From the NCBI GenBank assembly GCA_965153455.1, contig OZ234494.1, positions 372,001 to 436,000 on the forward strand: a stretch of DNA of 64,000 nt. The letters run 5' to 3'. Shown here piece after piece: positions 1-12,599 of this stretch. How positions within the stretch are numbered: position 1 is the stretch's first letter; each line of letters begins with the position of its first letter. Below the pieces are notes generated by a model. It had not been told where the DNA came from. It made no database searches and was given only the letters and a program-made list of their open reading frames with translations. Position numbers and translations under genes: made by a program. This DNA comes from Sphagnum compactum (Eukaryota > Bryophyta > Sphagnopsida > Sphagnales).

Positions 1-215
1 GAAAAAATAAAAGGAGCTCTTTGTCACAAAAGTTCTCACACATGTAGCAGGCTGATTGAGGCATCCTGTCATGACAACTTTTGTACCTAATTAAGAAACA
101 CATTCTAGTGTAGCGTAACTTCTTTGCAGGATTTGGGTTTTTTGAAGTTCTGATATTTGCAAGAGCTTCTTGTGATTTGTCTCTGCTGGTCTGTGGCAAT
201 GTGGGCATGGTACAG

Positions 216-3018
216 ACCTCGGATGTTCTCTATTTTGAGGCGCTGGATCTGCCACTACCTGAGCTTCAGGGCCTGAAGACCCTGAAGGTTGCCTTTCATA
301 ACAGCAAAACAGAGGAGGTAACCCTACCATTAGATGTGAACCTGACATTTTCTGGGGGTTTCATATATTGCCTGCATTAGGTGTAGAGCTTGCTATTTTG
401 AATCACTAGTGGAGCACAATTGGCGATGAAATGTTTTTAAATGTCATAGGAAGGTCATTCTGGTTACTTTGTGATGCATATATAAGTTCACAACACATCA
501 GGAGAATGTTGGTCCCAAGTGATTTAGCAATGGTGCTTTTGTATTTGCTGTCTGTATGATGCATCACAACATCAAGTGCATGACCTTGGCAGCTGTCAGT
601 GCACAATATAAGACTACCGAAGCAGAGCACAGTCGGGGATGTCATCATTGAACTCAAGGGCAAGGTACATGTTTGTTAACAGTAGGTTGTTTAATCTTTA
701 GCCCAACCTATTTGTGTTTCCCAGCACTGTGTTCTTGGCGAAGATATCATGTCCATTGATCCATTGGGCAAGCAATTAGATTTTTTTCCCCTGAAATATG
801 TGTTCTTTGATTAGCCTCTACATATGAAGGGGACATATTTTGTTCACTCTGTACATTTGCATCAACAGCTGAGTATTTTCTTGGCTGTTTGAGAAGGTGG
901 AGCTATCAAACCCACAGGCAGAGCTGAGGGTTCTTGAAGTCTTCTACCACAAAATCTATAAGGTTTGTAAATATCCTCAGAAGCTGGGGCCTTGCATCTA
1001 GTTCAGTCTGCTATTCTTCAATTGTAAGAAGAACGTCCAGATTCTGAGATGAAGTATCATCCAGCATGATTCTTAGCACAGCTTTTGATGTGCACAGAAT
1101 TTATATAGTACTGACAATTATAAGAGTCAAATTGCACTTACCTTGGCACTTGGCTGTTTTGAAATGTGAGTCCTAAATTCTGACCTTTAGTTTTTGCCTG
1201 TGTGTTGTGGCAGATTTTTCCATTGAATGAGAAGATTGAGAATATCAACGATCAGTATTGGACATTACGAGCAGAGGAGGTTAACACAAAGCTCTTACTT
1301 TCTGCTTATACCTTTAGAGCCAGCCACTCTGTTTCATTGTCAACTTCAATATGTCGGCAAATCTCAAGAACTTGGTCTAAGCATTATACTATGAGAATGA
1401 GTAGTGAATGTTGCTTTGTGCCTTTGCAAAATTCTTTGTGAACTGCAATCAAGGATCTGTGTCTCAAGCCAGCCTTTAAACCTTGGAAATACTACATGAA
1501 GGACCGATATTGACACAATGCTAACATCCCACCTGATGTTCAGCACTTATTCCTAATTCATCTTTTAGTGTTTAGTTTACTTGTTCACTTGTTCACTTCA
1601 GTGTAGCATTTGAGTGGTGTTACTCCCATGCCCACCAATTTGAAATTCCTGGGATTCTGGGTTTTGAATATGACTTTTAGCAAATGTTTTGTGTGGGCTG
1701 TGGCTCGATGTCTCCATGCAGATTCCTGATGAGGAGAAGGAATTGGGTGCCCATGATCGTCTGATTCATGTTTACCACTTCTCACGGGACCCCTCACAAA
1801 ACCACATGGTTTGACACTGCTTCATTTCCTAGCATCTGATTTCTGTAGGATGTTGATACCCTTGCTTTTGTTTTATTCAACACTCAAGTTCACACTGGTC
1901 ACATTGCAGGTGCAAAATTTTGGAGAGCCATTTTTCTTGGTGGTGCATCAGACTGAGACATTGGCAGAGGTAAAACAGCGAATACAAACAAAGTTAGCAA
2001 TACCTGACGAAGAGTTCTCCAAGGTCTGTTCTTGGTCTTTCCTTGTCAAAGATTTACCCATACCCTTCAATATGTGAATAAAATACTATCCATATAACTC
2101 ACTTTTTTATTAGCAAGAATTATAGCTAATGCCTTTTAAGGACTGTTCAATTGAATCATCCCTAAATCCATGTCTTTTGCCAGTTCAGGCCAGATTCCAG
2201 TGATTCTTGCAATGTAATCATTTGTGAACATTTTCTTTGCAGAAGTTTCATATTAAGCTTCCTGTTCCTGAAGTTGACTTAAGAGCGTTGTGCCTATTAA
2301 TTAATTGTGCTTGCAATGTTGTTGGCCTGTAGTGGAAATTTGCTTTCCTTTCATTGGGTCGGCCGGAGTATCTACAGGATGATGATGTTGTTGCAAGCCG
2401 CTTCCTGGTGAGTGGACTTTGATATCATTGAGTTTCATGTAAAGGCCTTGTATTCATTTACACTGTCCAATTATTTCAGACCGTGGGTAGGGGTTTTTTT
2501 TTTGAAATTTTTTTCACCCATAGTGTTGTCTCGTGTGTGTTAACAGAAGAGAGACTCGTATGGTGCTTGGGAACATTACCTGGGGTTGGAGCATACTGAT
2601 TGCACCCCCAAGCGATCACATACATCAAACCAGGTTCTCTTCCCTCTCTCAATTTCTTGGATAAATGGAAAAGTAAAATCTTTAATGTGCAGGATATTCA
2701 ATTGAGTTGCCACTGGTACTTTCATTCATGGGTAATAGGTTCTGAAGTCAGAGGTCTAAACTCTAAACTCTCTGCTGATCCAATGTTTGAGGTTGCCAGA
2801 TTCAATAGGTGCAGCTTGTGAAGAGAGTTTTACTATGCATCATATCCTCACAGATGGAGTTCTTTTGTCCACCACCGAGTCATTTTTGTGTTTGCCAAAG
2901 TATTCCTGAATAAGTTACATTTCAGTGGGCCCTACTCATGCCTCTGACTAACTCTAGCCAGGTTTAACTCTTGCAGAATCGACATAATTTTGAGAAGCCT
3001 GTAAAGATCTACAACTGA
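216..3018 (+). CDS. UBP12: UBP12/13-like ubiquitin C-terminal hydrolase (USP7 family), C-terminal exons
   Basis: Nine exons join in frame, all in phase 0 with GT-AG borders: 216-317, 593-664, 897-962, 1214-1279, 1722-1808, 1910-2023, 2333-2407, 2547-2633 and 2977-3018 (TGA). They encode about 209 residues matching, as I know the family, the very C-terminal ubiquitin-like repeats of plant UBP12/UBP13 and animal USP7. Landmarks are PLPELQGLKTLKVAFH, RLPKQSTVGDV, ENINDQYWTLRAEE, NFGEPFFLV, GRPEYLQD, YGAWEHYLGLEH and the ending EKPVKIYN. The MATH domain and the Cys/His catalytic core lie upstream, outside the window, so this is a 5'-partial gene and not a truncated one. In USP7 the C-terminal Ubl repeats activate the protease and bind partners; plant UBP12/13 act on nuclear and cytosolic substrates in hormone, clock and immune pathways. 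No frameshift or internal stop is seen, so the gene looks intact here. The first listed exon start relies on the acceptor at 211-215 and family alignment. Confidence 0.93.
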
Positions 3019-3722
3019 AGTGGGGAATGACTGGAATGCACCACTTTTGAGAGCTTAAAGAAACATGTGGTTGTTTCTTTTTTGTGGGGTACAGGGGAGG
3101 GGGGTTGGGGGTTTGGTGTGAGGAAGGGGGTTAGAGGGAGAGGGGGATGGAGATTAGTACAACAATCTTTTCCTTGCTGTTCTATTTAGCCTGGTTTGAT
3201 TCTTTTGCAATGCACCTAGTGGACTGGGTGCTGGGTTGTACAGAGAGCTGCACCCATTGTTTTTTTTGTCATGGTTAGAAATCCTGAATTCTCTAGTCAT
3301 GCGCACACTATGGAAACCCCCAAAAAAATTGGTTTCTTCAATACCTTGGAGATCGGAGAGTGTGTTCTCTGGTAGTCATCTTGATTATGACAATTCTAGA
3401 GTGCATTCTCCCAGAGTATGCAGCATGACTGATGTGTAAGTGATTCTTAGTGCAGATTGTTTTGCTTCTTTGTGACCAACTTTATATGTTGTGTCAGGTG
3501 TTCATCATTTATTCTTTGGAATGCTATGCACAAGTTGATGAAAATTGCCACTCTGAATTGCAGCATGATTTTGATTGAAAAGTGTAGCACACTTTAGTTG
3601 AAGTTGCTAATTATGGGAAAAAATGAAGAAGTGTGAAGACTCTAAATGGGGGACCAAGAATTCTTATGATCATGAAAGTTGAGTGAAGTCTTTGCTGAAA
3701 TTGCACAGCAAATTGTAATAAA
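3019..3722 (+). other. 3' UTR of the UBP12/13 gene with AATAAA signal
   Basis: After the TGA at 3016-3018 no coding exon of the family remains. The sequence is T/G-rich and a canonical AATAAA lies at 3717-3722, a plausible polyadenylation signal about 700 bp past the stop. The G-rich tract at 3086-3146 falls inside this presumed UTR. The true cleavage site is not visible from sequence alone. Confidence 0.55.
3086..3146 (+). repeat. G-run cluster in presumed 3' UTR (possible G-quadruplex)
   Basis: Seven runs of three to six G occur on the + (transcribed sense) strand: at 3086, 3094, 3099, 3107, 3126, 3136 and 3142, separated by loops of 1 to 14 bases. This fits the usual G-quadruplex pattern and would be present in the mRNA. 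Whether it folds is inference. Confidence 0.6.
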
Positions 3723-4029
3723 ATGATTTCAAACTGACTTTTCTTATTCCAACTCGAGGAATGAAACAATGATCACTTCAAAAAGAAACCATTTAGGTTC
3801 GCCTGATTGAGCCCTTAAACATTTTCCTTTTCCCATTAAGTTCAACCCCTTAAGCCCATTTCTGTTGGTTGTCATCACTTTAATTCAGCCCTCAATTATT
3901 TTTTTCCATAGTCTGCCTCAGTGCATACATCTTGGCCTCAACCCCCCCTGCCTTCTAGAGTTTGATGTCTTCATCAACGTTATGTTGGTGTATTGGACTT
4001 ATCTTTATGCACTTTCCTTTTACCCATCT

Positions 4030-6500
4030 TGTGGTCACCCTCTTGCTCAAACTTTTCGACCATTTTCGACAAATGGTACAAATGAACATGCTTCACCCAC
4101 TATGACTCTTTGGGGTGACATCCTTTCCATTTGACCAATTATTGCTTCCTAATTCACCTGGTTTGTCTCGCAGTTGGCATGCATTTTACTTCCCTTGCAA
4201 GCTTATGCTCGATGAGGTCGAATCTTGGGTGATAGGCATGTTTTCAATCCTTGCTTTTCTTGTCCTCATGAACTAGCTTCAACTTGGACACATGGAAAGT
4301 CGGATGGGCTACCAATGTCATTGGAAACTGCAAAGTATACACACTAGGGTAGGGTTTGCAAATGATCTTATAAGGGCCCACGTACTTTGGAACAAACCTA
4401 TTCCCCAAAATTGTGGTCATCTTAAAGTCCTCTATGTTTTACCACATTAGGTCCCCCACCTTGAATTTTATGTGCCTTTGCAACTTGTTGGCTTGTTTCT
4501 CATAACCCACGTGCACTTTTTCTAAAAGTTTGATGGCATGTGCTTTCCTCTTTTCGCATTCCTTGGCCATCTTTTCAACCTCCTTGCCACCTTTGTGGCA
4601 AATGCCTCTTGTTCTAGGAATGGTTAGATCCATGGGTTGTTCACTTCAACTCCCAAGGCCAACTCAAAGGTGTTCATTTTTGTGGTCAAATGTTTTGTGG
4701 ACTTGTAACAAAACTCGAGCAAACCAAGATGGTCGCTCCAATCCTTATGATCGTCAACAATATAATTATGGAGATATTGATTCAATATCCTGTTCAATCT
4801 TTCCGTTTGATCATTGGTTTGCAGATGGAAAACAATGCTAAACTTTAGCTTTGTCTTTGCCTTTTTCATTAACAATGTTCAAAATTTTGACATGAATTTC
4901 ACATCCCAATCATTCACTATGACCTCTAACATTCCAATATGTTAGACCCACATGTCAAAAAATAGTTTTGTTATCCCCACCACAATGGCATTTGTTTGGG
5001 TCGATGTAAATTGTGTTAATTTCAAGGAACTTGTCTACCACCACAAAGATGGCATTCATCACCTCCCATTCTAGGATACATGTCTTAAAATCCATTGAGG
5101 AACGACCTAACCTTCTGGCTGAAATGGGCTTTGCCATTTATTAATTGATTCAATTTTCCTCGAGTTGAGCCTCACCCTTTCCCGAGACAACACATGTCCC
5201 AAAAAGTCCTTCTCCGGACTTGCAAATTCATTTTTTTCCCAATTGGCATATAACTTGTTTTCCTTGAGCTTTGCAACACAAACTTTAGATGTGTCGCATG
5301 GTCCTTTGTAGATTTGGAATACATCAAAATCTCATCTATATTGATGATTATGGATTCGTTTAACTTCTCGTGGAAGATTGAGTTCATCAAGGTTGTGAAA
5401 GTCAACAAGGCATTACATAGTTCAAACAACATGATTAAGAATTCATAAGAACCGTACCTAATCTTCATGGCCATCTTTTCCACATCCGCATTTTCCACAT
5501 AGATTTGATAATATCTTGATTTCAAGTCGATTTAGTTAAAATAAGAAGCCCCATTTAGATGATCAAAGAGATTTTTGATTCAGGGCAAGGGGTAATTGTT
5601 CTTAATGACGATTTTGTTCAAGGCATGGTAATTTATGCACATGCGTAATTTTCATCTTTTTAATCCATAAACAAGATGGGCAAGCCATCAGGCAATTTAT
5701 TTGGCCTAATGTGTCCCCATTCCATTAAGTCATTTATTTGAGCCTTGAATTTTTGTAACTTTTTTTATTTAGCTAGTATGGTGGCTTAGACAGTGGTGCC
5801 GACCCAAGCACCACCTCAATTTTATGGTCCACATTGTCATAAAGAGGTATATGTTTAGGGAGGTTGTTTATTAATTAAGATGTCAAAATTTTAGTAATTA
5901 TGTTGGAAATACAAGTAGGCCAAAACCTAACCCCTTTGGTTTGAGACTTGGCATTAGATTCATCCACATGGATCAAAATTGAAAATGAAGCCTCTTGCAA
6001 TTCTTGCAAGGAGACCAAATACTTACCTTAGCTAAAGTAGCATGGTATTAAACTTTTAAACTAATAGACCTATCTTTTAGCCTAATAATGACTTTTAATT
6101 TAGAGCCTCCTTTCAAAACATCTACAAGGTAAGCGTCTAAAAAGGTTAAGATGGCCTCCGTGCCATCTAAGGTGTAAACCATGAAGTTCTTTGTAAATTT
6201 TGCCTTGCCACATTCCAAAGCGAACCCTCAACACCACCTCACTTGCGAATGCCATGGCTCCTTGTGTTAAGTGGACCTTGATGGGTTTGGCCACCTTTGT
6301 GGCCATTGATCCAAGTCGTTTTACTCCATTTAGGTTCACAAATGAGTGCGTGGTTCTCGAATCCAAAAGACATAACACCCCATTAGTTCCTACCTTGAAC
6401 CTAAGTAGGATTAAATTGGGGCCCAACTTGGTCACATTTGCTTTTACAACAAACCCCTCTTGTGCCCAGTCCTATCTTACCTTTTCACAATCCTTGGCAA
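4030..6500 (-). mobile_element. Decayed Ty3-type (chromovirus) retrotransposon, pol region
   Basis: Read on the minus strand, fragments appear in Ty3/chromovirus order. A retropepsin-like stretch (6100-6435) carries a DSRTTHSFV version of the DSGATHSF motif. Reverse transcriptase (about 5172-5640) shows ALNKIVIKNNYPLP, the YYQI motif and NIDEILMYSK in place of the YIDD box. Integrase core follows (4955-5137, SSMDF and FVVVDKF; 4624-4875, QTNDQTERLNRIL and FCYKSTKH), then the integrase C-terminal region to about 4240 (GPYKII, HPTFHVSKLKL), then a chromodomain-like piece (about 4030-4160, LVKWKG). RT runs almost directly into integrase near 5140-5170, so RNase H and the integrase zinc-binding part are missing. 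Stops and frameshifts break every domain and the YIDD aspartates are altered, so it cannot be active. I found no LTRs. The right side is cut at 6502 by the inverted-repeat element. Confidence 0.88.
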
Positions 6501-6501
6501 A

Positions 6502-8274
6502 CACTATTAGAAATCATGTCATTTGCAACCAGTCACTATGTAACTAGCATGCAATTGGTTATCGTTTGCAATTATTTTAATCATGTTTGCAACTATAAAT
6601 TTGGTATTGTATAATTTTTGAGTCATACGGTTGTGTATGCAATTAACATGCAACTAAATGTGTACAACATGGACACATGTCATAAAACTGATGACTTAAA
6701 CATATACATATTTAAATTACTATATTTAATATATCTACATAGGTTATATATAATAGTATTATGTACCTCTAGTACTAAGGTTAACCCCATGCTAATTTAG
6801 GCTAACCTACACTAACCTAGGTTAAAATAACCATGGTTAAACTAAGGATGGCTAAATTAAGTTAAGCTAAACTAATTATGGTTAATTTAAATTAAGTTAA
6901 ATTAAATCATGTTAAATTAACCATGGCTAAATTAAGCTAAACTAAACTAATTGTGGTTAGAATAAAATAATTAAATTAAATTAGGCTAAACTAACCACAT
7001 TTAAATTAAGTTAGGCTAAAATAATTATGGCTAGATTAAACTAGGCTAAATTAACCATGGTTAAATTTATTAAACTAAACTGATTATGGCTAAATTACAT
7101 TAAGTTAAATTAATTATGGTTAAAATAAGTTAGTCCAAACTAATCATGGTTCAGTCAAATTAGGTTAAATTATTAGGCAAAATAAATTATGATTAAATTA
7201 AGTTAAGTTATAATATTTATGGCTAAATTAAATTACACTATATTTATTATGGCTAAACTAAATCAAGCTAAATCAAATTAGGATAAAAATAAATATGACT
7301 AAATTAAGTTAGGTTAAAATATTTATGGCTAAATTAAAATTAGGCTAAAATTAACAATGGTTAAATTAAATTAAGTTAAATTAAACCATGGTCTAAATAT
7401 GTTTGAGTTTATTTTTTTGGGAATATTTTTCAGAAAATGTAAATTTGATTAAACAAACAATTGTTCAGAATCAATTAATATGATAATATTAAAATTTATT
7501 ATAAATAATCATAATTATTAATGAAACATTTATTATAATTATAGTGATGATCAATTATATATATACTCAATATGTATTATATATTTAATTTTATTATTTA
7601 TGTTAAAATATTAATGTAAATAGGCTAAGACTAATTAACTTGCAAGTACACAAACATCTTAAGCTAATTAGTAATTTAAGCTAGATAATAATATAAAAAT
7701 CATATTTTCATTAATTAATCATAATTATTAAAAAATCCTATAATCATCTTTGAAGTGCAAATGAAAAGGAGTAATGTAAAATTAACAAGAAGAAAAATAA
7801 CCTTTCCAAGTTACAAAACATTTTGTTTTTTTTCTATTTGGACCCGTGCTACTTTCAAACTTCATAACTTTCTTATTCTTATTCATTTAAAAAAAAATTT
7901 AAATTTAAAATTTAGCTTAATTTAAATTAACCATAATTAGTTTAGCCTTATTTAATTTAACCATGGTTAATTTAGGTTAGCCTAAGTTAGCATGGGGTTA
8001 ACCTTAGTATTAGAGGTAGGTACATAATAATATTATATATATAACATATGTAAATATATTAAGTATAGTAATTTAAATATGTATAAATTTAAGCCATTAT
8101 TTTTATGACATGTGTCCATATTGTACACATTTAGCTGCATGTTAGTTGCACACAAAACCATATGACCCAAAATTATACAATATCAAATTTGTAGTTGTAA
8201 ACATGACTAAACGACAATCAATTACATGCTAATTGCATAGTGATTGGTTGCAAATGACAACGTTTCTAGTAGTG
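6502..8274. mobile_element. Non-autonomous DNA transposon with about 310-330 bp terminal inverted repeats (CACTA-type ends)
   Basis: The left end at 6502 begins CACTATTAGAAA and the right end at 8274, read inward, begins CACTACTAGAAA. The two ends stay recognisably complementary for about 310-330 bp (6502 to about 6835 against 8274 to about 7960) with many point differences. CACTA followed by TAGAAA is typical of plant En/Spm (CACTA) termini. No transposase ORF is present inside, so it is non-autonomous. A 3-bp target duplication is not evident: the flanks read AAA on the left and TTT on the right, so the repeat may extend three bases outward or the duplication has decayed. The left side abuts the Ty3 relic, so it probably inserted into that element. 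Confidence 0.8.
6780..7400. repeat. Degenerate AT-rich tandem array inside the inverted-repeat element
   Basis: About 600 bp consists of loosely repeated 25-40 bp units built on the words GGCTAAATTAAGTTA, AACCATGGTTAAA and TTATGGCTAAA. The array is almost free of G/C outside these words. A short inverted counterpart (about 7905-7990) lies beside the right terminal repeat, so part of the array belongs to the hairpin-forming arms. It has no coding capacity. Confidence 0.75.
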
Positions 8275-10392
8275 TTTACTTCTTGCACATCAATAGTAAA
8301 GTTGTGACCCACATTGTGGCTCAAAGAAATCAACTTAGTATTTATGGGGTAGTGATGCATGTACATTAAATGACATGCCCCCAAACTAAGAATAAGATTG
8401 TGGGAACAAGGTTTCCAGTGCATGTAATCGTGAACCATGTCCTAAACCAAAAGGGGTTTGGCTTGGTTGAGCCCAAGTCGACATTATTTGTTGGTGCGTT
8501 TCATAGTCAAACCCTAGCATGGTTGCCCAGGGTCACCGAAAGAACATGCCTAGACATGAAACTTAACTTTCAAGTATTTTGAGGGGGCCCCAATAGGGGG
8601 ATTATTGTTTGGCAAGAGAAGCAAACCCAAGAGGGGTGTCTGGTGTAGTTTAAGGGTCTGACATATAGACAGACAAAAAAATTGTCTAAGAATCCTCCTG
8701 CATTTAAAAGGCTAGAGCCTGGGATGCAAACAATACTTAAATTGAAAACTAACTATTCTTCTAAAGGCTTGAGGTAAAAGGTGGCAAAAGGTATGGCTTG
8801 CCATAATTAAGGCAACATGTGCATTATGTTTATGAGATAAACCTCCTAAAGGTGGGGGTGAATGATATGCCTTTCTACTTAAGAGATGTTTTAAGCGAAT
8901 GCAAGCTTCATACTATATAAGACCAACTTAGTGGGCATTGAGGCGATATGAGAGTTAAGCCAAAAATGGCTTCATGAGGTTTGATTTTTCTAAGAGTCGG
9001 GAGGTGTTCAGACCTCGGGGTCTGAATGGGGTAAGGCGGAGCTTGGGCTCTGCTAAACAAAGAATATAACTAGGGGTTGTTTTTAGGATTACAGTGTGAG
9101 GCAGTATCCCCTTAAAACCCTCAATGGATGATTAAACATTGTCACGGGTCGCCCAAAGGGGCAAACTTGTGAGCCTTACTAACATAACCATGCGCGGTGG
9201 TCTCAATTTTCAAGAATTGCATCAAGGATATTGGGATATGATAAGGCTATTAGGGATTTTTTAGCAATTTCATGTTAAATTGAGAGTGATGAGTGCGCAT
9301 GGTTGTGTGGGGGTTTTTTTTCGGAATTCAATTTTTTTTTAAAAAAAAGTTGGTAATCATAGTTTTAGAACTTCAATTGCATGATTGGGGGTTTATAAAG
9401 GGTTGGGGTTAAAAGCAAACACCAAAATTCGTAATGTTCAACAAAATGTTGGTCTTGTTCTAGTAGTTGGTGGATAGTCGTGTAAACAAAAATGATTTGA
9501 GATTTTTGAAGCAGTTAAAGGGTGTAAATGAAGGGCCTAATGGATATAGAATAATATTCAAGCATTATAAATTTGTAAAATTAATTTGAGACAACATAAC
9601 GATTGAAATAATAGTGTGATATGGTGGAAATGACAACATGGATTTCATGATGAATGAAGCTTTTATTCAGGTTATGAATAAATTCAACAAGGAGCTGCAA
9701 ATACATGTTGAGTCCTAGGTTATGCCATAGTGATAGTTCATAATTGCAGAAAATTTAAGATGCATCAAATGGTGTGCATTAAGTAATCCGACTTTCTATT
9801 GAAAAGCAATCGACAAATCGAACTGCGCAACCAACGATAGTGTCTAATGCCGGGACTTAAAGACCATGCAAAGATGGAAGTGTCTTTAGTTTCATAAAAA
9901 CCTTTGTAAATAGTTTCAAGTTCATGAGTAGAAGCGGGGACGACTTGTAACAAAATCACCAAAGTACAGGAATTTGAAGAAATGCGATAATACCATGTTC
10001 GAGGGGGTTCAACTTTGAAACAAAGGCACATTTCTTGCGGTTTGGGATCTTCATCATGAGGATGTTAGGTTAGTGTTAAATATAGGGACGATTCCTAGGG
10101 CCATTTTTTATTCATTTGTGCAACTTGAGGCCCGTAAGATGTGGTCATGCACAATGCCATGATTTCAAAAAAAGGATCAATATTCAATCAAAATCAATTT
10201 GGCGATGATTGTGTGAAAAATTTGGTACATCAAGATGCGTGATTACAATTTATAGGTCAAGGAAAAACGTAAAAAAACGATCTAGAAGCATGGTAAAGTA
10301 AAACTTTAAAATCAATGGAAAAAAAATTGAAATAAAATTTGTTAGAGGGGAAAGTGAAAAGAGGTGAAAATGATGCTTCTCCTTCACCTTCT

Positions 10393-10602
10393 AAAGGCCA
10401 CCAAACATTGGAATTTTCCATTTGCCACCAAGCAAAATGCTTCCCCGTCGGCCACCAAACTTAGAACATTCCAAGGGCCACTAAGCTTGGAACCTTCCAT
10501 TGACCACCAAATTTGGAACCTTTCAAAGGCCACCAAACATTAGAACCTTCCAAAGGTCACCAAACATTGGAACCTTCCATTGACCACCAAGTTGGGGTCT
10601 TC
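10393..10602. repeat. Minisatellite, about eight 26-27 bp units
   Basis: The unit reads roughly GGCCACCAAACATTGGAACC followed by TTCCATT or TTCCAAA. It recurs eight times with substitutions; the second copy is the most diverged. No ORF runs through the whole array. Confidence 0.8.
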
Positions 10603-10846
10603 CTTCACCTCCTTCTTTCTCTTTAAAGGCGCGAATTTGGATTATTTAGCTCTCTATTTTTCAAACATAATTTTCGATTTGAATCTTTGAAAACTTGTTC
10701 ATACAACTTTCCTTAAGAGGGGAATAGTGATTAGTCTTAGTAAATGGTGGAAAAAAAAGGAAAATAAATTGGATGATAGTAATACCTTTAAAATAATCGA
10801 AGTGTGTAGGGGCAGTTTTGGAACTTGAAATCTTAGAAAAATTTCA

Positions 10847-11230
10847 TAAGACCTCTCGGGTTTTGTAGCATAATTTTTTTAAAAATTTAAGTACAGAACT
10901 TAAGATTTGGTAAGCACGTGCGCCCTGTAGTTAGCTTTCCAATGAACTAATGCAAGCTAGATTTGAATAGAATATGTGATAGCAACATTGCTTTAAATGA
11001 ATGGAGGTCTACTATCAAGTTGAGTTTTGTATTTTCATGATACCCTCTCAGGTTCTATGGCACAATTTTTTACTGATTTAAGTGTAGAACTTAAGATTTG
11101 GTAAGCAGGTGCGCCTTATAATTAACTTTCCAATGAATTTATATAAGTTAGATTTGAATAATGTATGTGATGGGAACATTATTTTGAGTGACTGGAGGTT
11201 TGTTGTCAAGTTGAGTATATTGTCAAATCC
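10847..11230. repeat. Tandem duplication, about 190-bp period
   Basis: The block beginning near 10847 (landmark GAACTTAAGATTTGGTAAGC at about 10896) is repeated at about 11036 (same landmark at 11087), a spacing of 191 bp. Shared words continue for most of the unit, including GTGCGCC, CTTTCCAATGAA and TAGATTTGAATA, with scattered substitutions. It is an old direct duplication without coding signal. Confidence 0.8.
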
Positions 11231-12599
11231 TTAGAAGTTGATTTAGGTGGGTGACAATTTAATATAAAATTTTAAGATTTGGAAAGTTTGAACTTAAAAA
11301 ATATATCTATTAATTCTAAATTATAAATGATGCATAGAAGGCAAATTATTTATTTTTAACTACAAACACAATTTAATATCTAGAGATACATTTTGCATTT
11401 TTCCTTCATCAATAACATATGTACTTTCAAGTATAATCACTTCATAGAACTGGGAGTTAAAGGATAGAAAGTCACCTCACATAATTCGTTAAAATGTTTG
11501 GGACAATTAAAAGTTATCCTTTAAAAGCTTCAAGGCCCAATTCTTGACAAAGGGTTGGCTTTAATAGTCCCCACTTAAGTCCTTTAGACCAACTTTGGGA
11601 GTTGGTCCCAAAAGGCCCCTGAAGTCAACCGGGGGCTGATTTGGCTTATGGCCATGTGGACTGACTCTAAGAATCGGACTTGTGCCACTCCAAGTTAGAC
11701 TAAGACTTAGTCTCAATAACATGGTTTAGTGAATTTAAGTTCGTCCTAAGCGGTTGGGACTTTGGGACTAACCAAGTGTGTCATGGGGTGCGCAGGTAGC
11801 TAGGAGCTAAAAGAGTTGACATGAGAAAAGCTTGATGAAATGTGAGAAATGCAAGACGACATATGAGAAAAGGTGTCGAGGATCTTTTGCGGTGGTAGGT
11901 ACCAGCCAGGCTATACTAGCATCTTCTCTCCAGCGGAAGGTACAAGCCAGCATGTCACTAAATCTAAAAAGTGGAAGAACCTCTGCTTTACATAGGAAAA
12001 GGACCTGAGTACAGGCCCTTATGGGATTTTTGACCTGAGGGAAGAGCCTGTACGCGGGCCCTTCTCCAGGCCCGTCTGTGATTTTCGACCTGTTATCTTA
12101 GCCTCGGGCACAGATCTCAAATCAGGGAAGGGCCTGTACACATGCCCTTCTCCTGTACTTAATGTGATACCATTGTCATGTTGCTAGTTAGTAGTATGCA
12201 TAAAAATCATGGGATATTGAGCTATCAGGTCCCTCGGTAGAATTAGGTTCACACTGCTGCAGGATAAGCAATTACTAAACATGGACTCTTAAAGAAGGGA
12301 ATTCTGGATTATACTTTTTGGATGGGATTCCCTCTAATGCTATATTCTTCATTATGTCTCAGTCAATATGGCTACTGAAATATTCCCATGATACATGTTT
12401 CAGGTACAAAATCAAAACAAGAGAAAGCATTTTCAAAGTTCTCATTTGCAAAGCAGTGTTCACATACTCAGAAAATTACAACCATTTTAAGATGTTGGAT
12501 GTACCTTCAGAGCCTTCATCTAGTGATGCAGAGCTCTAGTATCACTGTTCTATAGCTCAGCAAAGGACTAACCCACAACTGTCATATTCATTAACAAAT

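Noticed and set aside
6200-8438. Two ORFs (6200-6547 on +, 8229-8438 on -) with the same C-terminal tail ICNQSLCN
   Set aside because: The shared tail is just the terminal inverted repeat read inward from both flanks; it is not a gene family.
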